Made by a program: the position numbers and the translations under genes. The notes below the pieces were generated by a model. It was not told the origin of the DNA and ran no database searches. It worked only from the letters and a program-made list of their open reading frames with translations. Below, piece after piece: positions 21,187 to 31,933 of a stretch of 64,000 nucleotides of DNA (its first letter is position 1; each line of letters begins with the position of its first letter). Origin of the DNA: Imbricaverruca yamaguchii (taxonomy: Eukaryota; Arthropoda; Thecostraca; Neoverrucidae); the NCBI GenBank assembly GCA_034440575.1, contig JAOTOL010001639.1:2356001-2420000 (forward strand). Direction: 5' to 3'.

Positions 21187-22224
21187 TTAGGACGTGACTG
21201 CCAATGTTGAGTTGGTAGGATGTGGCTTTTTTAGGGATTGGTACGTGCCGACAAGCAGTAGGGTAGTTTTAGTGGGGTTCATCTTCAAGGAGTTGGATGT
21301 GAAGTAAGACTGAATAGCAAGGATGGTGCTCTCCTGCCGGGATTTAAGAACGGGTAATTCGTCAGGATGTGCAGAGTCTAGCAGCTGGGTGTCGTCGGCA
21401 TATGATACCAGGCGTCCGTATGGAAGGTATGCTGGCAGGTCATTCATGAAGATGCTGAACAGCAAGGGACCAACCAGGGATCCCTGAGGAACACCATGGG
21501 ATAGCGGAAGGGATAGAGAGCCGCCCCTCACCACCTGTCGCCGGTCAGTAAGGTAGCTGTCAAACCACCTCGGGTCGACGCCGTACCACTGCAGCTTCCG
21601 CAGGAGGATATCATGGTCGACGCTGTCGAATGCTTTGCTTAGGTCGATTGAGATGACCGAAGCGATGTGACCAGTGTCGACACGACGTGTGATCCACTCG
21701 ACAGCGTCGACCAGGGCGTCCTCCGTCAAATGGCATGGCCTGTATGCATACTGGGAGGAGGACAAAATGTGATTAGTGACTAGATAAGAGGACAGCTGGA
21801 TACATACTACTTTTTCACATAACTTGGATAAGACTGGCAAAATAGAGATAGGACGAAAGTTACTGGCGACATCGCGAGGCCCAGATTTGTGAAGTGGAAC
21901 AACCGAAGCAGTTTTCCACGAGGTAGGGAACACGCAGGAGACGACAGAAGTGTTAATGATGTGAAGTAGGTGAGGCCCGAGAACCGGAAAACAGTTGCGG
22001 AGAGCGTGCAGTGGTACGCCATCGACGCCAACCGCTTTCGACGAAGACATCTCACATATGGCTCTGAATAGTTCGGGCAGGGTCACCGGGTGTAGCCGGA
22101 GGCCGGTGGTAGTCACACAAGGTGGTCGCGGAGGGATGAGTGGAACGCCGCGGTTGCCAGCAACGAGATCAGCGGCAATGCGTGGGCCAACGGAAGCAAA
22201 GTGACGATTAAATTCGTCCGCCAC
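21187..22224 (-). pseudogene. LINE reverse transcriptase, main frame
   Basis: About 345 residues from FNRHFASVGPRIAADL through the thumb. The catalytic DLSKAFDSVDHD and YADD motifs are intact. The frame is lost near the T run at about 21226-21232, after which the C-terminal part (VKMLGVIIDRTLSWEEH) continues at 21172-20653 in another frame. Confidence 0.85.
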
Positions 22225-23345
22225 CGTCGCTGCCAGGCCCCCTCACGGCCCCCTCCCCTCCCCCGGCCGGTCGGAGCGCAAAGTCCTGGATGTGGCGCCA
22301 GAAATTGGCACGGTCTGTCAGCATTTGCGCACACACAAAGTCACGCCTGGCTTTTGCAAACGCACATTTCACACGGTTTCGCAGCCTCCGATAAGCGACC
22401 AAGTAATAATCCGTGCGATAGCTCCGCCAAGACTGAAAAGCCTGGTCACGGTCACGCATGAGCTGCAGCAGGTACGGACTGTCACCTACCCACGGGCAAC
22501 AAGCCCGGCGGGGGTGGACGGTCATGAGTGGACAATACACGTTCACCGCCACATGCCACAAGTGCATGAACTCCTTTAGTTTCGCGTCCACCCCCGCTGC
22601 CCGGTACATACTGCTCCAGTCCGCCTGCAAGAAATGAAGGCACAAGGCGTCCCAGTTAATCTTCCGCCAGGGGCGATAGGTGAAGGACGCCCGGCGACAC
22701 CGCAGCCCGCGGTAGGGCACGCGCACAATTATTGTCAGATGGTCAGCAATCGGTACGAGCGGCAGCTGAATGGCCGACTCAATATCCTGGACATTGGTGA
22801 TGATATGGTCCAGCAGTGTTGCCGTCGGCCACAGATGGGTCGGCTGCCGGACAAGCTGAGAGAGGCCGAGATCCTGCAGCACCTGTCCGTAGCGACGAAC
22901 ACCGGGGCAGTCGGAACGAAGAAGGTTGATGTTCACATCGCCCAGGCAAAAGGTTGGCTTGCCGAGACTGATGGCGGCACGCAGCTGGTCTTGTAGCTCG
23001 TCCAGACCGTCAGATACGGGCTCCGATGGCGGGCGGTAAACCACCCCCAAAGTGACAGCACGGCGTCCCCCGCCACTCACAGACACCCACAGCGTCTCGC
23101 AGGACGAACCAGTACTTGATATAGGCAGCAGCTTCATATTGAACTTTTCCTTACATAGGATGGCGACGCCACCGCCTCGGGCTGCAGCAGCTGGACGGCC
23201 GCGGCCCGACTGGGCCGGACGGTCACGACGCACTAGTTTATAGCCTGGAAATACTAGGATTCTGTCGGACACGGCGGAAGAGAGCCAAGTTTCGGATAAG
23301 CACATAAGGTCTAGTTTGTGTTCTTGCAGAGTGCGAAGAACACAG
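22208..23345 (-). pseudogene. LINE endonuclease domain, 5' end missing
   Basis: Open from HKLDLMCLSETWL to the linker RHIQDFALRP. It has the conserved endonuclease blocks but lacks the first one (the N-terminal Asn/Glu region) because of truncation. The frame runs on upstream into gypsy pol sequence, making an accidental fusion. Confidence 0.8.
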
Positions 23346-24042
23346 TTCATTTTCGGCACTAAGTCGATGGTGAGCCGGTATCCCGAGTTGGTCCCCTCAG
23401 CTGATCGCTTGGCCACTGACACGATAGGGTGCACCCATGCTGCCGGGTTCTCCACTGGCTTGATGACTCCCATAGCCAGAAGCTCATCCAGCTGCCGTCG
23501 AACGTCTTCACGCCAGTAGAATGGTATATGTCGCGCAGTGGTAAGCGCAAATGGAACCGCGTCATCAGTTAACCGATCTTCATCGGCTTTCCAGACATCT
23601 CTCGTAGCGTTGGCTTCATTCCGAACACCTGCGGGAAGTCGGCCTTCATGGCGGCAAAGTGTGCGAGGCGATCACACGTGGATGGCTTACCCCGACACGC
23701 CGCACCCCATGTCAGCGTCCGCACCGGCGGCTGCCTGGTGTCAGTCGGCGCTGGTTCAGAGCCGCTCGCGATAGACCCGTGGTCATCTTCTAGCCCCCGT
23801 GGAGGCTCCTCGGCGGCTTGCGAGTTACCATTGCCCTGGCGAGTCACCTCTCGGTGTTCGGTGATCAGATTGAAAGCGGTGGATCCTGGATTCCGATCCC
23901 GCTGTTTTCCAACAGCACGCTGGCGTGCAGTGGATGTCTGGTCTGGGTCATACCGAGTCTGACCCATGACCCTCGCGTGTGCGACCGCTGCTCTCGAACA
24001 CTGGCCTGAGCCGGAGCCTACGAACATTGCATGACGAACACT
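23345..24042 (-). pseudogene. Gypsy pol fragment (protease-RT linker and RT start)
   Basis: Contains FPQVFGMKPTLR and KPMKIG, then after a frameshift PFALTTARHIPFYWREDV and MGVIKPVENPAAWVHPIVSV, RLTIDLVP. This is the start of a Ty3/gypsy reverse transcriptase. It is cut by the LINE at about 23345 and itself sits within copy C of the transposase-like family (junction near 24043). The rest of the element is not seen. Confidence 0.7.
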
Positions 24043-24175
24043 ACACACCCCGTAGCTTCTCCTTGAATGCCACACAAGCATCCGTCCGGTGTTTTCGCCG
24101 ATGCCGCCGGATTGAGCTGCGGTTGATGTTCATCTCGGATACGTCATGGCCGAGCGAGTGGGTTGCCGCCGACAG
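24043..24175 (-). pseudogene. Middle piece of the transposase-like family (copy C)
   Basis: Minus-strand frame LSAATHSLGHDVSEMNINRS followed by SIRRHRRKHR. It equals the LTATAS...NINRS block of copy B. It follows directly, in sense, from the piece ending at about 27263 once the LINE between them is removed. Confidence 0.6.
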
Positions 24176-24207
24176 GACATAAAGACATAAAGACATAAAG
24201 ACATAAA
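24176..24207 (-). repeat. (TTTATGTC)4 tail of the CR1-like LINE
   Basis: Four copies of the octamer on the minus strand form the 3' tail of the LINE. The target has TATGT at both edges, so the tail unit may be copied from, or matched to, the target site. Confidence 0.75.
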
Positions 24208-24288
24208 AGATTAGTGCAACTATGAGCCACAAGGGCCCTTCTTGGTTGCACTCTGTACACTGAACCAGTTGCACACCAAAACTGTTAA

Positions 24289-26412
24289 TCAGCCCTCCCT
24301 GTAATACTGAAAAGCAAGCCCTATATTCTTATAATGATTGTCTATGCTGTTTTTAAAGATGTTCAATGTGCTGCTACTGACGATGTTTTCTGGCAGCTGG
24401 TTCCAGTGTTCCACTACCCTGTTGGTGAAGAAAGTTTGCCTTAACCTTGTTCTGCTGTGGTTAACTTTAATTTTGAATTTATGACCTCTAATTGCATCAT
24501 TTCTGTTAAATTCAAACATTTCCCCAAGGTATCCCCTCTCCAGACCATTGACAAATTTAAAGACCTCGATGAGATCTCCTCTCAGCCTTCTATATCTAAG
24601 TGAAAACATATTCAATTTCTTCAATCTTTCCTCATATGCCAGGTTGCTTATGCCATTAACCATTTTTGTAGCCCTCTTTTGTACTCTCTCCAAAAGCCAA
24701 CAATCTTTTTCATAGCTAGGAGACCAAGCTTGGATGCAGTATTCCAAATGTGGCCTGACGTATGCACAGTAAAGCTTCCTGATCACTTCCTCACTTCTGT
24801 ATGATACATTCCTATTTATTGCCCCGAGCATTCTCAGTGCCTTCTTCCTGGCTTCCTTGGTCTGTTCTGATGCCCCCAGTTTTGTGTTTAGAATAACACC
24901 TAAATCCTTCTCCTGTTGAGTCACTGATAGCACTTGGCCACCCATCAAGTATGGAGCCTTCATATGCTGCTTACCTACATGCATGATTTTGCACTTATCA
25001 AAGTTAAATTTCATTTGCCATTCTTCGGACCACTTCACAAGTTCGTCTAAGTCTTTTTGCAGCGAGATATGCTCATCCTGACCAGTTATTGCTCTAAAGA
25101 CCTTCAAATCATCCGCAAATTTCAAAACTTTACTGCTTAGGCCACTTTCAATGTTATTTACAAATATAATGAACAGTAATGGCCCTAGTACTGACCCCTG
25201 GGGGACTCCACTAAGAACATTTTGCCATGATGACTTTGTACCATTTAGCATCACTCTTTGCTGTCTATCTGAAAGCCACAACTCTATCCATTTTAAGATG
25301 CTACATGCAATACCATGGGACTGAAGCTGTATCATTAACCGTTTATGGGGTACCTTGTCAAAGGCCTTACTAAAGTCAAGATATGCTACATCAACCTGAT
25401 TTCCCTGATCAAATTGTTCTGTGGAGAAGTTCAAAAAGTCCAAGAGGTTTGTGAGACACGATCGTCCTTTTCTAAACCCATGTTGAGTATTTTGAATCAA
25501 TCTGCTACCTTCCAGATAACTAACTATTCTATCCTTGATAATTGATTCGAGTACCTTGCATACTAGGGATGTGAGACTTATTGGCCTATAGTTCTCAACT
25601 TTCCCTCTTTCTCCTTTCTTGAAAATAGGAACTACATTTGCCCTTTTCCAATCGGTTGGAATTTCATTATGTGAAACTGATCTACAAAATATTATACTAA
25701 GTGGAAATGCCAGTTCCTTTTCAGTTTCCCGCAACACCCTAGCATAAATTTCATCAGGTCCTGCTGCCTTATTTTGCTTTATTTTCCTGATATGATTGTA
25801 AACAACATCACTATCAATGAAATCAACATCATTTGTCAGATCCCATGTCACTGAACTATGGTGTATGGTCGGCAGATTGGTCATATCTTCCAATGTAAAC
25901 ACTGATTTGAACTGCTTGCTCAGCTCCTCAACCATCTCACTATCCTCACCCAATGTAGTCCCATTTACTTCCAGTGGACCAATTGTGCTAGAAACTTTAC
26001 TCAGCTTGTAGAAACTAAAGAACTTTTTACTGTCCCCATTACAGTTTCTAGCTAAATCCAGTTCTTTTGCTCGCTTTGCTGCTCTGGTTTTTTGCTTCAC
26101 AGTGTCTCTAGCTTTTCGATACGCCTTTAGATTAACGACATTTGAGGCTTCTTTAAAAACTATAAATGCAGTTTTCTTAGCCTTAATTGTTTTTATGACG
26201 TCTGGTGTAAGCCATGCTGGCTTCCCTACCCTTCTTTTGCGTCTTTGCTTTTGGGGGACATGTCTAATCTGAGTTTCCTTCAAGTAAGATTTGAACTTTT
26301 CCCACATTTCACAGGCATTTAAATTGGAGAATTGTTCTTCCCATCTGATGGCACTTAAAGCCGCTCTCATGCCGTTAAAGTCTGCTCTGTTGAAATTTGG
26401 AACCTTTACCAA
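24289..26412 (-). CDS. LINE ORF2, reverse transcriptase part
   Basis: About 707 residues without internal stops. RT motifs in order: ENYRPISLTSLVCKVLE, TQHGFRKGRSCLTNLLDFLN, VAYLDFSKAFDKVPHKRL, LSGVPQGSVLGPLLF and LKFADDLKVF, then the C-terminal block LEYCIQAWSPSYEKD. Upstream is a basic linker (KQRRKRRVGKPAWLTPDV) typical of CR1-group elements. It reverse-transcribes the element RNA at a nicked target site. The frame differs by one base from the endonuclease frame, so the full ORF2 protein cannot be made from this copy. Confidence 0.9.
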   Translation of the reverse strand: MVKVPNFNRADFNGMRAALSAIRWEEQFSNLNACEMWEKFKSYLKETQIRHVPQKQRRKRRVGKPAWLTPDVIKTIKAKKTAFIVFKEASNVVNLKAYRKARDTVKQKTRAAKRAKELDLARNCNGDSKKFFSFYKLSKVSSTIGPLEVNGTTLGEDSEMVEELSKQFKSVFTLEDMTNLPTIHHSSVTWDLTNDVDFIDSDVVYNHIRKIKQNKAAGPDEIYARVLRETEKELAFPLSIIFCRSVSHNEIPTDWKRANVVPIFKKGERGKVENYRPISLTSLVCKVLESIIKDRIVSYLEGSRLIQNTQHGFRKGRSCLTNLLDFLNFSTEQFDQGNQVDVAYLDFSKAFDKVPHKRLMIQLQSHGIACSILKWIELWLSDRQQRVMLNGTKSSWQNVLSGVPQGSVLGPLLFIIFVNNIESGLSSKVLKFADDLKVFRAITGQDEHISLQKDLDELVKWSEEWQMKFNFDKCKIMHVGKQHMKAPYLMGGQVLSVTQQEKDLGVILNTKLGASEQTKEARKKALRMLGAINRNVSYRSEEVIRKLYCAYVRPHLEYCIQAWSPSYEKDCWLLERVQKRATKMVNGISNLAYEERLKKLNMFSLRYRRLRGDLIEVFKFVNGLERGYLGEMFEFNRNDAIRGHKFKIKVNHSRTRLRQTFFTNRVVEHWNQLPENIVSSSTLNIFKNSIDNHYKNIGLAFQYYREG

Positions 26413-27263
26413 ATTATCCTTGATAATTTCCCTACATGTGCCTTGAATCTAACTATGTTATGGTCACTTTTTCCCAGAGTTTCGCCTACAGTCAAGTCTT
26501 GAACCAAGTCACTTAAATCCGAGAATACAAGGTCCAAGAATGAACCATGCCTGGTAGGTTCCGATACAAACTGGTGTAAGAACAGGTCCTCTTCAAGGCA
26601 TTTCCTAAACATTTTGCATGATGGGGTGCCAACACCAGCATTTTCATAACCTTTTAGATTAAAGTCACCGAGAATGAGGCACTTCCTCTTAAAGTTTGTA
26701 CTGATTTCCTCACAAATCACCTTGTCAAGCTCCAGTTGCTGAGAATTTGGCAGGGTTCCTGATCGGTAGAAAGCTCCTATCCTAAGAGTATTGCTGTTGC
26801 CTTTTCCCACAGTGACATCAAGCCAAATGGACTCCACAGACACATTTTTATCCCCACCTGCTAGTTTTTGAGAACTGAATAAGCTATTTATATAGAGCAT
26901 TACACCACCCCCTTTCATTGCTGGACCCCTATTGCACGAAAACATATTGTATCCCTGAATCTCATAGTCCTGTAAGTTATCTCCAAAATACCCTTCACTG
27001 ACCCATGCCTCCGTAATGCAAACAAAGTCCGGTTCCTCCTCAGCAACATAACACTTGAACTCATCAAATTTGGAACGGATACTCTGAGCATTAAACATCA
27101 TACACTTAACGAATGCTCCATAACCACCTTTAGCTTTTTCATATTGAGGAGTTCTTTTATCACTAGATGAACTATAACTCTGTCCCCTTGAGTTGCTGCT
27201 GTCCCTATTTGCAGACTTTGAGGTTCTATTGCCTTGGCTGACACTATTGGAATATAGTGTCAG
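26406..27263 (-). CDS. LINE ORF2, AP-endonuclease part
   Basis: MFNAQSIRSKFDEF, DFVCITEAWV, GAFYRSG, LILGDFNLKGYEN, LDLVFSD and GKSDHNIVRF mark the complete exonuclease/endonuclease fold. The frame is open upstream of MMFNAQ to the 5' truncation point (SANRDSSNSRGQSYSSSSDK). It ends at a TGA/TAA after the one-base shift. In the family it nicks target DNA to prime reverse transcription. Confidence 0.88.
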   Translation of the reverse strand: MTLYSNSVSQGNRTSKSANRDSSNSRGQSYSSSSDKRTPQYEKAKGGYGAFVKCMMFNAQSIRSKFDEFKCYVAEEEPDFVCITEAWVSEGYFGDNLQDYEIQGYNMFSCNRGPAMKGGGVMLYINSLFSSQKLAGGDKNVSVESIWLDVTVGKGNSNTLRIGAFYRSGTLPNSQQLELDKVICEEISTNFKRKCLILGDFNLKGYENAGVGTPSCKMFRKCLEEDLFLHQFVSEPTRHGSFLDLVFSDLSDLVQDLTVGETLGKSDHNIVRFKAHVGKLSRIIW

Positions 27264-28005
27264 GCTGACACATAGACTGCTCCCCGGTTGCTAAGCGTGG
27301 TCCTGTCCAGAGACGCTGCCACTCTAGGCGTGATCACGATTGTCATAGCCCTCCTGGAGCGCTTTTGAAGTTCCGCTTCTTCGTCTCCGTTCCCCTCATC
27401 AGTGGTCTCATATGCAGAGGTAGACGAAATTTCTACTCCGTTCCACATCATCTGCAGAGGTAGAATTCCACTTGGGTCTTGGACGTGCCGGTTTCATCCA
27501 ACGCGCGCAGCCTCTGTCGCTCCTGCTGCTCACGGCGTTGAGCGGCGCGGGTCTCCACGGCAGCTAACCGTGTGTCGACATATCCCAGCTTAACACGGCG
27601 ACCGGGTTCGCGCTGAGCTAGCAGAAATGCCTTATCCTCATTCGCGAGGATGTCCATGGCATTGGCAGCGGCAACATCGAATAGATTCTTCGTCCGCTTC
27701 TTGAAAGCTTTCTCACGCACTGCTTGCTAGCCAGCTCGCCCCTTGTTCCACTTGACGTTTCCGAACTCCTGATGGAGTTTTACAATTTTTGCCAGGATGA
27801 TGTCCTTTCGCTGTAATGGGATCCTGGCCTTCAACCAGAGCTCAATTACAATTTTCACGATATCGTTGGCCGCATCCCGCGCAGACTTCTTGTCGACCTC
27901 GATTCGGTATATCAACAGTCCCAGCATTTCTTCTTGCGAGGGAAGTTGAGGCCCGGCAACGTTTTCCGACGGATCAATCAAATAGCGACGGTTCGCTGCT
28001 GCCAT
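27264..28005 (-). pseudogene. N-terminal part of the transposase-like family (copy C)
   Basis: Starts at ATG 28005 (AGCATGG context) and reads MAAANRRYLIDPSENV, then LPSQEEMLGLLIYRIEVD and WLKARIPLQRKDI. An in-frame TAG at 27729-27727 follows. It continues with KNLFDVAAANAMDIL and FLLAQREPGRR. A frame change near 27450, beside a short duplication of TGCAGAGGTAGA, leads to VAASLDRTTLSNRGAVYV. It is interrupted by the LINE at 27263 and resumes at 24175. The order agrees with copy B, so this is a family, not chance. Function unknown. Confidence 0.65.
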
Positions 28006-28757
28006 GCTTGATAGATTGATGACTCAACCGGGTTCAATTAGGAAGGATCACCCTACTCAACCTGCGAAAAAAAACAATTGTTAGGGGGCGGTAAGAAGAA
28101 CGAGTAATACACATTACACATTACACAACCACACAGATCGACGTATCACATCAAAAGAGACGATTGGACATTGCAGGAGCGTTTCAAAGTTCAGCACAGG
28201 TCGATGCGTCGTTGTTCCAATGTCAGCCGCCTCGAGAATCTGATGCTAAACTTCAAAGTCGACGAGGGAGGGGTAATTGCTGGAATTTGAGAACAAAATC
28301 GTCAGGAAAGTTATAGACTTTCATCGAATTCAGTGTGTCGTAGCTTAAAATAAATGAATTTGAAAATTTACCCCCTAACGAAGGGCCACCCTAGCAATGT
28401 GAATAGGATCTTTACTATTCACCTTCAAAGATTGTTTCCGAAGAATTCATATTGAGGGTCTAAAGGAAGGGGAGCAGTTGCGACGTTTAACACGCGCGAA
28501 GGCACTGTTGGAGCGATTCGCAACTCCAGGCTCAATCCGCAGACTGTTTCTCAGCTAAGAGCGTTTTAGCGTTAAAAAAGGTACTGAATTCGCAAAATGA
28601 TCGGGTGTACGGGCGTACGGTCAGCGTAAGAAGGCTTGAGCTTAGCCTCTGAGAGGTTAAACATGGGGCACAGAGTACACGCTAGCCGCGTTGTGGTGGT
28701 AGCCACCGTTGGTCTGGTGGAGAAGACCAATCTGATGATCGTTGGTGCTTGTATCTG
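28006..28757. other. No recognisable gene upstream of copy C
   Basis: Probably includes the 5' flank of copy C. No domain or repeat recognised. Confidence 0.4.
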
Positions 28758-28985
28758 TGGTGGTGCTCGCTCAGTCCTCACTGTCTGTTAGCAATGGACT
28801 GATAGATCACGGTCTCTATATTCACTGTACACGCTCTGACTATGCAAGCTGGTGTCTCGAGCCTTGCTCGGACGCGGCTGGCACTGTCGGCGAACCGTCG
28901 GGAGTAGGTCGCGCGTCCGTGGTGTCACAACCACAAACCACGGTCCGCGCTCATCACATGCGAAACACGCACAACACCTCCCCTC
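28758..28985 (-). repeat. LTR-like direct repeat, 3' copy
   Basis: Shares with 31052-31275 the blocks CGCTCAGTCCTCACTGTCTG, TGTACACGCTCTGA, CGTCCGTGGTG and ACCACGG in order, by eye about three quarters identical. It lies beyond the pol end of a minus-strand gypsy fragment, as a 3' LTR would. Exact ends are not visible. Confidence 0.5.
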
Positions 28986-29139
28986 CCAAGTTCACGGCCA
29001 GGTTCCAGACTATATGTCGACGACTACTCCACATTCCGACCTCCCCACCTCCCATCTGAGTCGACGACGACAGGCTGTTGGCTGACAGGGTGTCGGCTCC
29101 TAACAACCTGCCGTCACAGCTCGCGCTACAGCACAATGC

Positions 29140-30640
29140 GTCCCAATATGAATATTGTACCGGCGATTGCGCGAATGCTACTCGTAAGAGGGAAGGCTGG
29201 GGTCGATCTGAAGACGGGCGAGGCGGTGAGAACACCTGCCGTTGCGGCGGGGGAGGGGGAAGGGGTCGGACGGGTCTGTGCGTGTGGGGACGGCGACCAG
29301 CGATCGGTCAGCTCATCTGCAAATGGAACAGCGCGCGGTGGGCGGGTCTGCGCGGCCTGACTGGGCGGCGCGGACGGACACGGCGGTGTGTACACGGACA
29401 CGAGCGGGCGGAATGGGCGCAGGAAGCGGCGTTGCGCCAATATATGCGGCCACAGGGAGCTTCGGTGAGAAGTTGTGCCGTCGGCCTACTCCTATGACAG
29501 TGCCTCGCGGTCCCATAATCCGGTCGAGTGGTCCTGGAGGGACACGCGGTCTCCAACACGCAGGCTGGACAGTGGCATGACCGCTAGGTCATATCGGTCA
29601 TGGGCCATCTTCCAGAGCGAGTCGGCGCGGGCGTCACAATCGTCAGCGACACGCTGCCACTCAGGTGCGAAGGCACGTTGGTGAATGGGGACCGCTGAGC
29701 GCAGAGGACTGCCGCAGAAGATTTGAGCTGGCGATCGGTGGTCCGCTCGCGGGGTGTTGCGAATTTCTCGCAGACCGCGGGCGAGCGCATCACAGTCAAG
29801 GTCTCTCACTACAGTCACTTTCTGCACCAGTCTGTTCACCAGTTTGACAGCCACTTCAGCGTCGCCATTGGACTGGGGGTAGTGCGGGGTGGACATGGGA
29901 CGTGTCACGCCCCAGCATTGTAAGATGTCTAGCGAGATGGGCAGTGTACTGCGGGCCACCTCACCACGGAGCACGCAGGGAACACTGGTGGCGGCGAATA
30001 TTTTTCGCAGGTGTCGGATCAGAGCTGTGGCGGTGGCGTCGTTGGCACAGTGCACAACTGCGGGCCACCCGGAGAGTCGATCGACGTACACCAGATAGGT
30101 CTTGCTTGCTTGCCTTAATAAGTCTATGGGCACAGACTCGAAGACAAATCTGCGGGGGGGGGCAGACGTCAGTGGCTCTCGTTGCTGGCGAGGCAGCCGC
30201 TCACGGCATACCCGACAGGAGCCAACTGTATCGGCAGTATCGCGGTCGATGCCGGCCCAGTATTCAGACTGGCGTGCAAGAAGCTGATTTTGTTTGAGTT
30301 CTTGGTGTGAGTCATGCCGACGCTGCAGAGTCTGCTCTGAGGTTTCTGTGGATGACCAGACGAGGGCCACATACTAGGATGCCGTCGTCAACGGGCTGGC
30401 AATCTCGCATTCCCCAGTGTGGCCTCAGGGTAGCGGGTGATTCTGTGCACGGATTCTGTGCTGTACAGTCTGGCCTGGGTGGCCGATTCAGCCAGCGCCA
30501 GAAACCGTTCTTCTTCTCCTGGCGGATGCCGAGGCCAGAGAGTTTCTGTGAGAGTGTCCGGATCCATACTACCGACGCGCCATGTGGTGGTGTGAGGATT
30601 TTTGTCCATTTCAAGGAGTGCCAAATCAAAAAGTCTCGCT
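29140..30640 (-). pseudogene. Gypsy integrase and pol C-terminus
   Basis: Frames in sequence: RDCQPVDDGILVCGP (~30390), HDSHQELK, CRVCRERLPRQQREPL (the CC of the zinc-binding HHCC), the core FESVPIDLL, YLVYVDRLSGWP and HYPQSNGDAEVAVK, and a C-terminal DRVSLQDHSTGLWD. After a further frame change, RRFLRPFRPLV continues to about 29150. The second core Asp is not preserved as expected (LRGEVARSTL where SDGG is usual). Frameshifts near 30370 and 29500 and a damaged core make it inactive. Confidence 0.8.
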
Positions 30641-31051
30641 TACCTCAAGTTAGGTAGAAGTCGATTTGGTTCTTGATAGCTTGTTCACGTCTTGTAAACT
30701 TAGTCGATTTACTTCAATGGAAAACGTTAAGTCTTGCTTTCCACTGATTGCGGTTATTTGCTTTGTATCTTAGTTTGATGTCTTGATGTTTGAGTTTGCT
30801 GCATGAATGATGAACTCTCTCCCTACGAGTCTGTCCAAGGAACACATCGTCGCCAAATTCGCCCCACCCCCTTCACCTGTTTACATTCACGTCATCATTC
30901 ACCATTTGGACGCACGCTCCTGCCATCTTGCGGCACCAAAAGGAAGCTCAACTTAATGAATTGGCACATTTATGATCGGGCAGGATAGGAAGGCCTGAAA
31001 GTTGTAGGTGGGCTTTTGAAAGAGAGGTGCACATTTGGCCAAGAATTCTCA

Positions 31052-31275
31052 CAGTGGTGCACGCTCAGTCCTCACTGTCTGCTAGCGGTGCACTGACAGA
31101 TCACAGTCTACTCACTGTACACGCTCTGATTATGCACGCTGTTGTCTCGGGTTTTGCTCTGACTGAACTGGTCCTGTCGGAGCGAACAGTCGAGGGTGGG
31201 TCCGCGTCCGTGGTGCCATAACCATAAACCACGGCCCGCGGTCCGCACATGCGACACACTCATAACAGTATTCAT
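31052..31275 (-). repeat. LTR-like direct repeat, 5' copy
   Basis: Partner of 28758-28985, starting GTGCACGCTCAGTCCTCACT. It lies upstream, in the minus-strand sense, of the pol fragment. Confidence 0.5.
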
Positions 31276-31933
31276 CTGAGCCCGCACCACTACGAGGAGG
31301 TACTTGAGCGGCATATTTGAGACATCCGCACGGTGTGTGGTTCCAGCTGGGTGATGGAGTGGGATGGAGTGCTGCTCGCTCTGTACAGGAATTCCTGACC
31401 GCCAACTGCCCACGGCATTTCAAGCCAGAGGGATGATCCCCTGCAAGCCCCGACCTTAACACAATGTACTTCCTCGTATGGGATTAACTCTCGCTGCTTG
31501 TGTACGAGCTGTCTGAGCTGAAGCAGCTGTTTCAGATGTACCGCGTTCTTGATGTTCAACATCTGAAGTTGCGGCTGCATCCTTGCTGACAAGATATCTC
31601 GGTCAGTTTTCTGAAAAGCCACACACAGCTTCCAAGGACGTCTGAGCAAGTACATCGACGGATATGGAGAGCAATTTGAGCAGACTTGAGCTCCTGTTGG
31701 CACTACACAGTTCACATTGTTGGTAGTCAATCCGAGCCCAACAATTTTTCAATGGTGAGACGGGCGACCCACCCGCAGTGTTATACGATTATCGCGTTGT
31801 TGTCCCCACGGTCTGAGACTGCGCTCATATTGGATGCGTCAGAGACGCCCCATTCTCCTCAGGAACGATATCGCCATATCTGCGTCGGCAAACGCCTCCA
31901 CCAGACGGGGTAGTGGTAGTCAAATATGTCGTG
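31276..31933. other. No recognisable gene
   Basis: Only short open frames on both strands. Confidence 0.4.

Larger units (their letters stand above)
20653..23345 (-). mobile_element. CR1-like LINE, truncated at both ends, inserted in a gypsy fragment
   Basis: The 5' edge joins gypsy pol sequence near 23345 and the 3' edge is cut by the A tract at 20652. It encodes an AP-endonuclease (EN) and a reverse transcriptase (RT) in three frames. Shifts occur near 22240 (G/C-rich run) and near 21230 (T run). EN keeps LCLSETWL, GVVYRPP, LGDVNINL and the late LLDHIITN. RT keeps FRPISILPVLSK, DLSKAFDSVDHDIL, HGVPQGSLVGPLLF and SYADDTQLL. Inactive as it stands. Confidence 0.85.
24176..27263 (-). mobile_element. 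CR1-like LINE, 5'-truncated but nearly intact ORF2
   Basis: About 3.1 kb. The 5' edge lies in an open serine/asparagine-rich stretch before the endonuclease. The 3' UTR is short and ends in an octamer tail. The only break in ORF2 that I see is a one-base change of frame in an A run near 26428, between endonuclease and RT. It splits copy C of the transposase-like family. Its good preservation points to recent activity. Confidence 0.88.
28758..31275 (-). mobile_element. Internally deleted Ty3/gypsy-like element between LTR-like repeats
   Basis: About 2.5 kb. Only the integrase end of pol is left between two related ~220-bp repeats; gag, protease and RT are missing. The repeats are much more diverged than those at 37.7/41.9 kb, so this insertion is old. 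Confidence 0.55.

Noticed and set aside
22208..23473. A natural fusion of gypsy RT start with a LINE endonuclease
   Set aside because: The open frame crosses an insertion junction by chance; both partners are truncated and otherwise decayed.
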